Shown one piece after another: positions 9,764 through 17,832 of a stretch of 64,000 nt of DNA. How positions within the stretch are numbered: the stretch's first letter is position 1; each line of letters begins with the position of its first letter. The notes beneath the pieces are model-generated. The model worked only from the letters and a program-made list of their open reading frames with translations, was not told the origin of the DNA and ran no database searches. Made by a program: the position numbers and the translations under genes. Source of the DNA: Psychroserpens jangbogonensis (lineage in GTDB: Bacteria > Bacteroidota > Bacteroidia > Flavobacteriales > Flavobacteriaceae); NCBI RefSeq assembly GCF_000797465.1, contig NZ_JSWG01000004.1, forward strand, positions 1-64,000. The letters are read 5' to 3'.

Positions 9764-10954
9764 ATGGATAGAAGACATTTTTTTAAACAATCCACATTAG
9801 CGAGTAGTCTATTTTTCGTGCCAAATTTTGTAAAGGCTTTCGAAAATTTAGCCACGACTGGTTTAGGTTATAAACGTTTGGTAATTATTCAGCTTGCTGG
9901 TGGTAACGATGGTTTAAATACAATTATTCCATTTAATCATGATGTGTATTATCGTAATAGACCAACCATTGGTATTAAAAAAAATGAAATAATTAAAGTT
10001 ACAGATGACTTAGGTTTTCATTCTAATTTGCAGCCTTTAAAAAAGTTATACGATCAAGGCCATTTAACCATTATCAATAATGTTGGGTATCCAAATCCTA
10101 ATCGTTCTCATTTTAGATCAACAGATATTTGGCAAACCGCAAGTAATTCGGATCAGTATTTACAAACAGGTTGGATTGGTCGCTATCTAGATGCATATGG
10201 CAATAAACCATATAATGCCATTGAGATTGATGATAGTTTATCTTTAGCATTGAAAGGGCAAAATATCAATGGAATTGCAACTAAAAATCCGCAAACCCTA
10301 TTTCGAACTTCTCAAGATCCTTATTTTAAAAATGTACTTCAGCATTATCAAGATGAGCATTTGAGCGAACATAATTTGGGATACTTATATAAAACAATAA
10401 TTGCTGCAGAGTCTTCAGCAAAATATATTTTCGAAAAGCATAAAACAACCTCAAACAAACAGGAGTATCCAAATAACGAATTCGCAAATCAGTTAAAGAC
10501 CACTTCAAGACTAATTAATTCTGGAATTGAAACTAAAGTGTTTTATTCGTCATTAGGAGGTTTTGATACGCATGCCGGACAACCAAACAAACAATCGAGA
10601 TTGCTAAAAATTTATGCAGAAGGGATTGAAGCTTTCGTTTCAGACTTGAAACAGCAAGGAACATTTGACGACACGCTTATCTTAACCTTTTCTGAATTTG
10701 GCAGACGCGTGAAACAAAACGCTGCTAATGGTACAGATCATGGAGCAGCAAGTAATCTTTTCATCATTGGTAATCAATTAAAAAAACCAGGTTTCTATAA
10801 CGAATTGGCTAGCTTATCAAACTTAGATGATAACGGAGATTTAAAATACTCTGTAGACTTCAGATCTATTTATGCTACAGTATTAGGAAAGTGGCTTGCC
10901 GTTGAAGACAAAACTATATTAAACAAAAACTTTCCAAAGTTAGATTTCATTTAA
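9764..10954 (+). CDS. DUF1501 domain protein with twin-arginine-type signal
   Basis: The protein is 396 residues from the ATG at 9764, chosen because it puts MDRRHFFKQSTLASSLFFVPNF at the N-terminus. This twin-arginine-like leader is usual in the family, and the upstream alternative at 9719 would overlap the preceding gene. Family signatures include KRLVIIQLAGGNDGLNT, FHSNLQPLKKLY, NRSHFRSTDIW, GGFDTHAGQ and TFSEFGRRVKQNAANGTDHG. DUF1501 proteins have an alkaline-phosphatase/sulfatase-like fold and are probably exported, but no substrate is known. It forms a two-gene unit with the DUF1800 gene. The hairpin that begins 16 bases downstream may also end this transcript. Confidence 0.9.
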   Translation: MDRRHFFKQSTLASSLFFVPNFVKAFENLATTGLGYKRLVIIQLAGGNDGLNTIIPFNHDVYYRNRPTIGIKKNEIIKVTDDLGFHSNLQPLKKLYDQGHLTIINNVGYPNPNRSHFRSTDIWQTASNSDQYLQTGWIGRYLDAYGNKPYNAIEIDDSLSLALKGQNINGIATKNPQTLFRTSQDPYFKNVLQHYQDEHLSEHNLGYLYKTIIAAESSAKYIFEKHKTTSNKQEYPNNEFANQLKTTSRLINSGIETKVFYSSLGGFDTHAGQPNKQSRLLKIYAEGIEAFVSDLKQQGTFDDTLILTFSEFGRRVKQNAANGTDHGAASNLFIIGNQLKKPGFYNELASLSNLDDNGDLKYSVDFRSIYATVLGKWLAVEDKTILNKNFPKLDFI

Positions 10955-10959
10955 TGCCC

Positions 10960-11120
10960 TAAAAAACAAAAATCTCGTTTCTTTATCGGAAACCCGATTG
11001 AAACAAGATTGTTTGTAATTGATTAATAGCAAAGCAAACATCGTAAAAAAAAGAGTCGCTTTTCAAATAAAACTATGAGTGGTAAAAAAAACTGTATGAA
11101 TGGCATTTATTCGATTCATC
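10960..11120 (-). ncRNA. Candidate structured small RNA, unit A of a tandem pair
   Basis: Unit A contains a 31-base core at 11014-11044 that recurs with one change in unit B at a 212-base offset. A long hairpin occupies 10971-11010: outer arms AATCT-c-GTTTC and GAAAC-a-AGATT, inner arms ATCGG and CCGAT. On the minus strand the hairpin is followed by a tract TTTGTTTTTT, which makes it look like the rho-independent 3' end of an RNA. A second short helix (ATGAAT at 11096-11101 with ATTCAT at 11114-11119) lies at the proposed 5' end. No ORF of coding character was seen. No convincing promoter was found, so independent transcription is inferred, and the strand is a judgement based on the T tract. 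Confidence 0.4.
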
Positions 11121-11169
11121 TTAGTAATAAAAGAATCTTTTGGATAATTTCAGAAGAAAAATAATCCTA

Positions 11170-11338
11170 CAAAAAACAAAAACCTTACTTCTAATTCGAC
11201 AAGTCGACTTTGAAATAAGGTTATGTGTAATTGATTAATAGCAAGGCAAACATCGTGAAAAGTAGAGTTCATTTATAATAAATACTACAATTAGCAGAAA
11301 AAAATGGTCGAATGACAATTTGTGCTAAATTTCTTCGA
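11170..11338 (-). ncRNA. Candidate structured small RNA, unit B of a tandem pair (or 3' UTR of the AlbA_2 gene)
   Basis: Unit B repeats the core of unit A at 11226-11256 and has its own hairpin at 11181-11222. The stem has a different sequence (AACCTTA and TAAGGTT outer, TCGAC and GTCGA inner) but keeps the same position three bases from the core. The minus-strand T tract is again TTTGTTTTTT. The 5' helix is TCGAA at 11308-11312 with TTCGA at 11334-11338, where unit A has ATGAAT/ATTCAT. Several base pairs therefore change on both sides between units, which indicates selection on structure. Because it starts at the AlbA_2 stop codon on the same strand, this unit could be that gene's 3' UTR and terminator. 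Confidence 0.4.
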
Positions 11339-12472
11339 TTAACTGTATTTGACTTTCCTTAAAATCCGTGTCACTTCTTGATATGAATCGTAAATTGTTT
11401 CACTGTGTTTTTTTAAATAAGGTTTTGCTTCATTTAATTTGTCAATAGCTTCATGAAATAAATTGAGATAGCAAATAAGATAAGTAGCAGGAAGGTTTCT
11501 TAAATCCAGCATTTCATTTTTGTTTAACGATAAGCCTTTTTTAAGTTTTTCTAATAAAGCATTATTAGAATTGTAAATGTGATGTAATACCTTTTTATCA
11601 AACTGAGGAGGTTCAAATAAAAGATTGGTTTCAATGTTGTAATGCGCATTGTCCTCAAAATGAATAATGGTTTCTTCTAATTCATAATACTTAAACGAGT
11701 TTTGAAGTCCGAGACTCACATATTCAATAATTTGGAAAGAGTTATCATTAAAGGTTATAGTAACTTCGTCTAACGTAGAAAAAAACAAACGCACTTGTTC
11801 ATTAACCAACTCAATATCTACTCTAGAATAATAGACTTTATTTTTAACTGTTTTTTTCTGTCCAGACCAACACAACACAAAATACTCTTTAAATACTTTG
11901 TACTGCGGATTAAAGTCTTTTCGTTTATTAAGAAAATCAAAGACTCCATCAAGCGTGTATTGAATATTGTTTTGAGCATGAGATTCAATTGCAGAAACAA
12001 TTTTTGAGTTTACATCTTTAATTTCTATGTCAAATACTTTTGGCATGCTCATGCTGCCATCTCTAAAAAAGACAGAGCCACCATAATATTTCCAGATGTT
12101 TTTTCGAAGCGATGTGATTTTATCAATGGCTCTAATAGTAACTAGACCTACGACTTTGTTGTCTGGCAAATGTGGAAACGGAATGTTTTCATATTGAACA
12201 ATAGGTGGATGAGCTAAATATGCGTTGATGAGATTCTGAATTTTACTATCGTCAAAAAAATCAACACCTATAATTTTATTGTCCTCATCTTCAACACCAA
12301 TTACAATATAAGAATTGTTTTTCGGGTTGCTATTTGAAAGTGCACAGATGTGCTTTAAAAATTTTGCTTTTCCTTCTTTATGTGTAATGTCTATTTTTCG
12401 TTTTTTATCATAAAAACTGTTCTCATCATTATGAGCTAATAAGTTTTTAATTAAAAGACGTTTGTTGATCAT
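11339..12472 (-). CDS. AlbA_2 / Schlafen-type ATP-binding domain protein
   Basis: The 377-residue protein has an AlbA_2 domain at about residues 20-130. It contains the segment EGKAKFLKHICALSNSNP and the strand SYIVIGVEDEDNKIIGVD, which is the usual E...K.ICA.ANS...GG.ihIGVdD pattern of this nucleic-acid or nucleotide-binding fold. The C-terminal 200 residues are not recognised. AlbA_2 proteins range from housekeeping proteins to regulators and defence-linked Schlafen-like proteins; this sequence does not decide between them. It is transcribed away from the aldo/keto reductase on the same strand (35 bases between genes), and its 3' end runs straight into the tandem structured units. Confidence 0.75.
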   Translation of the reverse strand: MINKRLLIKNLLAHNDENSFYDKKRKIDITHKEGKAKFLKHICALSNSNPKNNSYIVIGVEDEDNKIIGVDFFDDSKIQNLINAYLAHPPIVQYENIPFPHLPDNKVVGLVTIRAIDKITSLRKNIWKYYGGSVFFRDGSMSMPKVFDIEIKDVNSKIVSAIESHAQNNIQYTLDGVFDFLNKRKDFNPQYKVFKEYFVLCWSGQKKTVKNKVYYSRVDIELVNEQVRLFFSTLDEVTITFNDNSFQIIEYVSLGLQNSFKYYELEETIIHFEDNAHYNIETNLLFEPPQFDKKVLHHIYNSNNALLEKLKKGLSLNKNEMLDLRNLPATYLICYLNLFHEAIDKLNEAKPYLKKHSETIYDSYQEVTRILRKVKYS

Positions 12473-12507
12473 TAATATTTAAGTCTTATTTTGTGTTGGT
12501 GTCCTTT

Positions 12508-13371
12508 TTAAGGAACTTTATGACCTTGTGAAGCCACTAATATTTTAAACCAATCTTCGAGTTTTAAGTCTATGCTTTCTGCCTTCTTAGCATCTGTAAT
12601 TCTGTTTTTACTGGTTGTGCCAATCACTGGATGAATCTTAGCAGGATGTTTTAAAATCCATGCTAATAACAATTGATCTTCAGTTGCATTATAAACGTCT
12701 CTGAGCTCTCCAAGTTGTTTGTGGATACGTCGTGTTTGTTCGTTGTCTTCTCTAAATACGCTACCCAAAGGAGACCAGGCCATTGGTTTAATATTTTTAA
12801 GCAACATTTGGTCCAATGAGCCATTGTGCATTGCAGAAGGTTGCGTTAAAGAAAATTCAATTTGATTTGCTGAAACATCTACGGCGTTAGATACTAATTC
12901 AACCTGTGAAGGTGTAAAATTTGATACTCCAAAATTTTTGATTTTACCTTGTTGCTTTAACGTGGTAATTGCTTCAGAAATTTCATCAGGATCCATTAAA
13001 GGACTCGGTCTATGAAGTAAAAAGAGATCTAAATAATCTGTTTTTAATTGTTTTAAAGAGGTTTCTGCAGACCAAACAATATAGTCTTTACTATAATCAT
13101 AATGTTTAACAGTATTTTTTCTGGTTTCACTCATATATTGAATACCGCATTTTGAGATGAGTTGAAGGTCTTCTCGTTTTATACCGCTTTCTGCAAAAGC
13201 ATTTCCAAAGTCGGATTCTGTAGTGTAGTCACCATAAATGTCTGCATGATCAAATGTTGTAATGGTATTTTCAAGACAATGATGCATTAATGAAATCATG
13301 TCTTTTTTTGAATACTGTTTTCCCCAACTTCCCCAAGTCATGGCACCTGCAATTAATCGAGAATATTTCAC
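12508..13371 (-). CDS. Aldo/keto reductase
   Basis: The 287-residue protein is a complete aldo/keto reductase of the YdhF-like type. The catalytic tetrad is visible as Asp41 and Tyr46 in FDHADIYGDY, Lys74 in LISKCG and His120 in LDLFLLHRPSPLMDPD. The C-terminal phosphate-binding segment VIGTTSKNRI binds NADPH in the family. The barrel is of normal length. The physiological aldehyde or ketone is unknown. The start codon is GTG, which gives the conserved MKYSRLIAGAMTWGSWG opening. The downstream AlbA_2 gene begins 35 bases further on the same strand. Confidence 0.9.
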   Translation of the reverse strand: MKYSRLIAGAMTWGSWGKQYSKKDMISLMHHCLENTITTFDHADIYGDYTTESDFGNAFAESGIKREDLQLISKCGIQYMSETRKNTVKHYDYSKDYIVWSAETSLKQLKTDYLDLFLLHRPSPLMDPDEISEAITTLKQQGKIKNFGVSNFTPSQVELVSNAVDVSANQIEFSLTQPSAMHNGSLDQMLLKNIKPMAWSPLGSVFREDNEQTRRIHKQLGELRDVYNATEDQLLLAWILKHPAKIHPVIGTTSKNRITDAKKAESIDLKLEDWFKILVASQGHKVP

Positions 13372-13476
13372 TTTTTTTTCAGTTTATATAGTTTTTTATG
13401 CAATTCATGTATAAAAATAGTCAAATCTTGTGTAATGAGGTATCATTGTTTTGTAATTATTAATTGACTCCAAATC

Positions 13477-14046
13477 ATGAAATTCCTCTTAAAAATCAAA
13501 ATAGTTTTACTCTGTTTAATTTTCTTATCACTATTTACTAATTGCACAAAAGAAGAAGAGTCTTCTCCAATAGAAAATAGTTTAGTTAATGTTAAACTCT
13601 TAGGAACTCAATCACAATTAAATAGATTTAATCTTGAAATATTAGATGTACAACTAAGAGTTTTAGAAGACGAAACCGATCCAAATGCTTGGTTAAGTTT
13701 AAATGCAATTAACACAGGCATCCATGATTTAACAGATTTCACAGGTAATCAAGTTATTACTTTGGTTGATTTTGAACAAGTACCTTCTGAATTTATTTAT
13801 AATATAAAATTAGTTCTTGGAGACGAGAATACCTTGGTTAAGAATGGTGTTGAGTATATCATTGATATAGAATCTGATTACGACCATGCTTCAGTCAATG
13901 TGCTTGAGAAACAACTAGTTGAAAACAAACTCTATGATTTTACAATAGAATTAAATATTGATGAATCTGTGCGTTTTCCTTCTCAAAATGAAGCGAAATT
14001 AAATCCAAAAATGAATACTGAAATGCGACTTTATAATTTGTATTAG
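13477..14046 (+). CDS. DUF4382-like lipoprotein
   Basis: This 189-residue protein has a lipoprotein signal ending LFTNC with Cys23 as the lipidation site, followed by an acidic linker. The rest resembles the DUF4382 family: a VNVKLLGTQSQ...FNLEILDVQLRV strand pair and the DLTDFTGNQVITLVDFEQVPS segment where the family has DLL.L.NG....LA...LPAG. Such proteins are small beta-sandwich surface or periplasmic lipoproteins of unknown role. It is a single-gene unit, closed by a strong terminator 25 bases after the stop. Confidence 0.7.
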   Translation: MKFLLKIKIVLLCLIFLSLFTNCTKEEESSPIENSLVNVKLLGTQSQLNRFNLEILDVQLRVLEDETDPNAWLSLNAINTGIHDLTDFTGNQVITLVDFEQVPSEFIYNIKLVLGDENTLVKNGVEYIIDIESDYDHASVNVLEKQLVENKLYDFTIELNIDESVRFPSQNEAKLNPKMNTEMRLYNLY

Positions 14047-14070
14047 ACAATTTATAAAATATATATCTTA

Positions 14071-14107
14071 AAAGAGCAGTGCAATCCAGCACTGCTCTTT
14101 ATTTTTT
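14071..14107 (+). terminator. Rho-independent terminator after the DUF4382 lipoprotein gene
   Basis: AAAGAGCAGTGC pairs perfectly with GCACTGCTCTTT around a six-base loop, followed by TATTTTTT. It separates the lipoprotein gene from the moxR-bat operon. Confidence 0.92.
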
Positions 14108-14199
14108 AACCAATTCTTAACAGCAAACAAAGAAAAATTTTAACAATTTGCGTACCTAAATAAATTAGATAGAATTATAGCCTTTAAAATTTATATATA

Positions 14200-15201
14200 A
14201 TGGAAGAAACAGGTACAATCGATATTAAATCGATCAATGAGAAAATTGAAAGAGAAAGTGCTTTTGTTGATTTGTTAATGATGGAAATGAACAAAGTAAT
14301 TGTTGGCCAAAAGCATATGGTCGAAAGATTACTAATTGGATTATTAGGACAAGGACATATTTTACTTGAAGGTGTTCCTGGTCTTGCAAAAACTTTAGCC
14401 ATTAATACGTTGTCAAAAGCTATCGATGGAAGTTTTAGTAGAATTCAGTTTACACCAGATCTACTTCCTGCAGATGTTGTTGGTACAATGATTTATAACA
14501 TGAAGATCAATGATTTCTCAATTAAGAAAGGACCTATTTTTGCTAACTTTGTTTTAGCAGATGAAATCAATAGAGCGCCTGCAAAAGTACAATCGGCATT
14601 ATTAGAAGCCATGCAAGAAAAGCAAGTAACTATTGGTGATGAGACTTTTATTTTAGATAAACCATTTTTAGTAATGGCAACTCAAAACCCTATTGAGCAA
14701 GAAGGAACCTATCCTTTACCAGAAGCTCAAATCGATCGTTTTATGCTTAAAACGGTTATTGATTATCCAAAACAAGATGAAGAGCAACTCATTATGAGAG
14801 CTAATCTTAAGGGGTCTTGGGACAAGGTGAATCCAGTAGTTTCGGTTGCACAAATTCTAAAAGCTCAAGAAGCAGTTAGAGAAGTATACATGGATGAGAA
14901 AATAGAGAAGTATATTCTTGATATTATTTTCGCAACTCGTTATCCAGAAAAATATAGATTGGCAGAATTAAAACCATTAATTTCATTTGGAGCATCACCT
15001 CGTGGTAGTATCAATTTAGCTGTTGCCGCAAAATGTTACGCGTTTATAAAGCGCCGTGGTTATGTGATTCCTGAAGATGTTCGTGCGATTGTTCACGATG
15101 TATTACGTCATAGAATTGGGATTACTTATGAAGCTGAAGCTGAAAATGTAACTTCAGAAGACATCATTAATAAGATTGTTAATGAAATTGAAGTGCCATA
15201 G
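14200..15201 (+). CDS. moxR: MoxR family AAA+ ATPase, first gene of the bat operon
   Basis: The 333-residue protein is a MoxR-type AAA+ ATPase. Walker A is GVPGLAKT at residues 58-65, Walker B/sensor is FVLADEINRAP at about 117-127 with Asp121-Glu122, and sensor 1 is MATQNPIEQEGTYPLPEAQIDRF in two pieces. The lid contains FGASPRGSINL. MoxR ATPases act as chaperone-like motors on partner proteins carrying von Willebrand A domains, which here are encoded immediately downstream. The gene starts the long plus-strand run through batE. The opening is preceded by an AT-rich leader, and no Shine-Dalgarno sequence is evident, as is usual in this phylum. Confidence 0.95.
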   Translation: MEETGTIDIKSINEKIERESAFVDLLMMEMNKVIVGQKHMVERLLIGLLGQGHILLEGVPGLAKTLAINTLSKAIDGSFSRIQFTPDLLPADVVGTMIYNMKINDFSIKKGPIFANFVLADEINRAPAKVQSALLEAMQEKQVTIGDETFILDKPFLVMATQNPIEQEGTYPLPEAQIDRFMLKTVIDYPKQDEEQLIMRANLKGSWDKVNPVVSVAQILKAQEAVREVYMDEKIEKYILDIIFATRYPEKYRLAELKPLISFGASPRGSINLAVAAKCYAFIKRRGYVIPEDVRAIVHDVLRHRIGITYEAEAENVTSEDIINKIVNEIEVP

Positions 15202-15276
15202 TATATATAGATTTTAGAATACAGAATCACGATTATATAATCGTAAATCAAAAAAATCTACGACATAGGTTGAATA

Positions 15277-16140
15277 ATGGATACTAAGGAATTACTAAAA
15301 AAAGTACGAAAAATTGAGATTAAGACAAGACGATTGTCTGATCATATTTTTGGAGGCGAATATCATTCGACTTTCAAAGGTCGAGGTATGACTTTTTCTG
15401 AAGTAAGACAGTATCAATTTGGTGATGATGTAAGAAACATTGATTGGAATGTTACAGCGCGTTATAACGAACCATATGTGAAAGTTTTTGAAGAAGAACG
15501 TGAGCTCACTATGATGCTTATGGTAGATATTTCGGGATCAAAATTGTTTGGAACAGATGAACAATTTAAAAATGAAATTGCAACTGAAATCGGAGCTACC
15601 TTAGCGTTTTCTGCAACACAAAACAATGATAAAATTGGATTGATTTTGTTTTCAGATCAAATAGAACTTTACATTCCACCAAAAAAAGGACGTTCTCACG
15701 TATTGAGAATTATTCGTGAACTTATTGAATTTAAACCTAAAAGTAAACTGACTAATATTTCTGTGGCTTTAAAGTTTTTGTCTAATGTGATGAAAAAGAA
15801 AGCTATTGTTTTTGTGCTAAGTGATTTTATTGCCGACGATTATAAACAAACGCTTAAAATTGCTGCAGGTAAACATGATATTACAGGAATTAGAATTTAT
15901 GATAAGCATGAAGAAAGCATTCCGAATTTAGGAATGGTTCAAATGCAAGATGAAGAAACAGGAGAACTAGTTCTAGTAAATACGAGTTCTAAAAAAGTTA
16001 GATCTAATTATAGTTCGTATTACCAAGAAAAAGTAGAATTCTATAAAAATACGTTTACAAAGTCTGGAGCTGGAACAATCCACTGTCGCGTTGATGAAAG
16101 TTATGTAAAAAAGCTGTTAGGCTATTTTAAAAGAAGATAA
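15277..16140 (+). CDS. DUF58 domain protein (VWA-like, MoxR partner)
   Basis: The 287-residue protein carries the DUF58 signature GRGMTFSEVRQYQFGDD...RNIDWNVTAR at residues 35-62, then a VWA-like domain with the metal-site pattern Asp84-x-Ser86-x-Ser88 in MVDISGSK. It has no membrane segment and should be cytoplasmic. DUF58 proteins are constant companions of MoxR ATPases, and together they are thought to help assemble or activate envelope proteins or metal centres. It lies 75 bases after moxR and 12 bases before the GTG alternative start of the next gene, in the same operon. Confidence 0.92.
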   Translation: MDTKELLKKVRKIEIKTRRLSDHIFGGEYHSTFKGRGMTFSEVRQYQFGDDVRNIDWNVTARYNEPYVKVFEEERELTMMLMVDISGSKLFGTDEQFKNEIATEIGATLAFSATQNNDKIGLILFSDQIELYIPPKKGRSHVLRIIRELIEFKPKSKLTNISVALKFLSNVMKKKAIVFVLSDFIADDYKQTLKIAAGKHDITGIRIYDKHEESIPNLGMVQMQDEETGELVLVNTSSKKVRSNYSSYYQEKVEFYKNTFTKSGAGTIHCRVDESYVKKLLGYFKRR

Positions 16141-16167
16141 ATAAAGTTAAAAGTGAAGAGAATAGAA

Positions 16168-17832
16168 ATGCATAAAAAAGAAAATAATGATATGGCTAAA
16201 TTGCTATGGTTATTTGCTATTGCCTTTTTACTTGTGCCTTTTAATTTGTTAGCTCAAGTCAAATCTTCTATAGATTCTACTAAAATAAAAATTGGCCAAC
16301 AAATAACATTTAAGGTTGAGGTTGAAGCTGACACTACTGATTTGGTTGTTTTTCCTGAAGGGCAAACATTTTCGCCTTTGGAAATGATTGAATCTTATAA
16401 GGTAGACACAACAAAAAATGATGCTAAGTACCAATTAATTAAAACCTACGGATTAACACAATTTGATTCTGGTTCTTATACCATTCCGAAACAAAAAATT
16501 ATAATAGGTACTAAAACCTTCTTTACAGATTCGTTACGTGTTGAAGTATCAAATATTGAAGTAGACACAACAAAACAAGGACTTTACGATATTAAGCCTT
16601 TTATAGAAGTAGAAAAGAGCAGTAGCAATCGATGGTTAATAATTTTAGGCATTCTATTAGCAGTAGCTCTTGTTGCGTTTTTATTGTATTGGTTTATTTG
16701 GAGAAAAAAACCTTTAACTGAAGAAGCTAAAATAGCATTGCTTCCACCTTATGACAGAGCGAAATTAGCTCTTAAACAGTTAGATGAAAGTACATATTTG
16801 GAAAATTCAGAATTGAAAGACTATTATTCAGAATTAACCTTTATTATAAGGAAATATCTGGATGAAAAAGTTTATGAAAAATCTCTTGAGAGTACAACAG
16901 ATGAATTAATTTCAAGATTGAATCTTCTAAAAGATGCCAATCAGATTGAATTAAGCAAAAATGATATTCGAAACCTCGAAACCATTTTAAAACGTGCCGA
17001 TTTAGTGAAATTCGCTAAGTCTGCTCCAGATGTTGAACTCGCCAAATTGGATAGAAATACTATTGATATAGAAATAGATCATGTAAAAGAAGCCTTACCA
17101 GAGCCAACCGAAGAAGAAAAATTACTGAACGAACAATACAAGGAAAACCAAGAGCGCAAAAAGAAACGCAGAAAAGTACTAATTACTGTATTTATTTCAC
17201 TGTTTTTAATAATTGCAACCTTTGTTGGATTTGGTATTAAATATGGATTTACTTACGTTAAAGACACGCTAATTGGTCATGAAAGTAAAGAACTTTTAGA
17301 AGGTAATTGGGTAAGAAGTGAATATGGCGTACCACCTGTAATGATTAGTACACCTAAGGTTCTTAAACGAGAAGTGATAGAGTTGCCAGATGAACTTAAA
17401 GATAAAATATCAAATACCACATTTAGATACATCTCTCTTAATTCTGGACTAGATGTTCAAGTGAGTACAACCGGATTCAACTATACTGAAGAAGAGAAAA
17501 AACTATTTGCGACTGATGAAGCAAAAGGGAAAGAGTTATTATCTGCTTCTGAAAAATTCATAGAGCGTTTAGAGTCTTTAGGTGCCAAAGATATTACGGT
17601 AAAAAGAGAACAGTTTATTACGCCTAATGCTGCGGAAGGCTTAAAGACCTATGGAACAATGACACTTGAGATTGATGGTGATCTTAAACCAGCTAGTTAT
17701 ATTATTATTTTGTTTAAATCTGAAAATGTAAGACAACAAATTATCATTCAATGGAGAGAAAATGATGATTATGCAGGTCAGATGGTAGAACGTATTTTGA
17801 ATTCATTAGAACTTAAAAAAGCAGAGGAATAA
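16168..17832 (+). CDS. BatD-like membrane protein of the bat operon, with an added C-terminal region
   Basis: From the ATG at 16168 the product is 554 residues; a GTG at 16153 and an ATG at 16192 are also possible, the last giving the cleanest signal peptide (MAKLLWLFAIAFLL...LLAQ). A beta-rich periplasmic domain (about residues 30-145) resembles the start of BatD, followed by a membrane span at about 156-178, a helical cytoplasmic-type region with DYYSELTFIIRKYLDEK, a second span at about 336-358 after a run of Lys/Arg, and an exported C-terminal domain of about 190 residues. It overlaps batA by one base (TAATG). The C-terminal domain is not recognised. It probably anchors or regulates the MoxR/VWA complex. 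Confidence 0.75.
   Translation: MHKKENNDMAKLLWLFAIAFLLVPFNLLAQVKSSIDSTKIKIGQQITFKVEVEADTTDLVVFPEGQTFSPLEMIESYKVDTTKNDAKYQLIKTYGLTQFDSGSYTIPKQKIIIGTKTFFTDSLRVEVSNIEVDTTKQGLYDIKPFIEVEKSSSNRWLIILGILLAVALVAFLLYWFIWRKKPLTEEAKIALLPPYDRAKLALKQLDESTYLENSELKDYYSELTFIIRKYLDEKVYEKSLESTTDELISRLNLLKDANQIELSKNDIRNLETILKRADLVKFAKSAPDVELAKLDRNTIDIEIDHVKEALPEPTEEEKLLNEQYKENQERKKKRRKVLITVFISLFLIIATFVGFGIKYGFTYVKDTLIGHESKELLEGNWVRSEYGVPPVMISTPKVLKREVIELPDELKDKISNTTFRYISLNSGLDVQVSTTGFNYTEEEKKLFATDEAKGKELLSASEKFIERLESLGAKDITVKREQFITPNAAEGLKTYGTMTLEIDGDLKPASYIIILFKSENVRQQIIIQWRENDDYAGQMVERILNSLELKKAEE

Noticed and set aside
10956-11340. Integron attC sites or a CRISPR-like repeat as explanation of the tandem units
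   Set aside because: There are only two units, no integrase or cas gene, no RYYYAAC/GTTRRRY end pairs, and the conserved part is one-sided instead of split between both ends.
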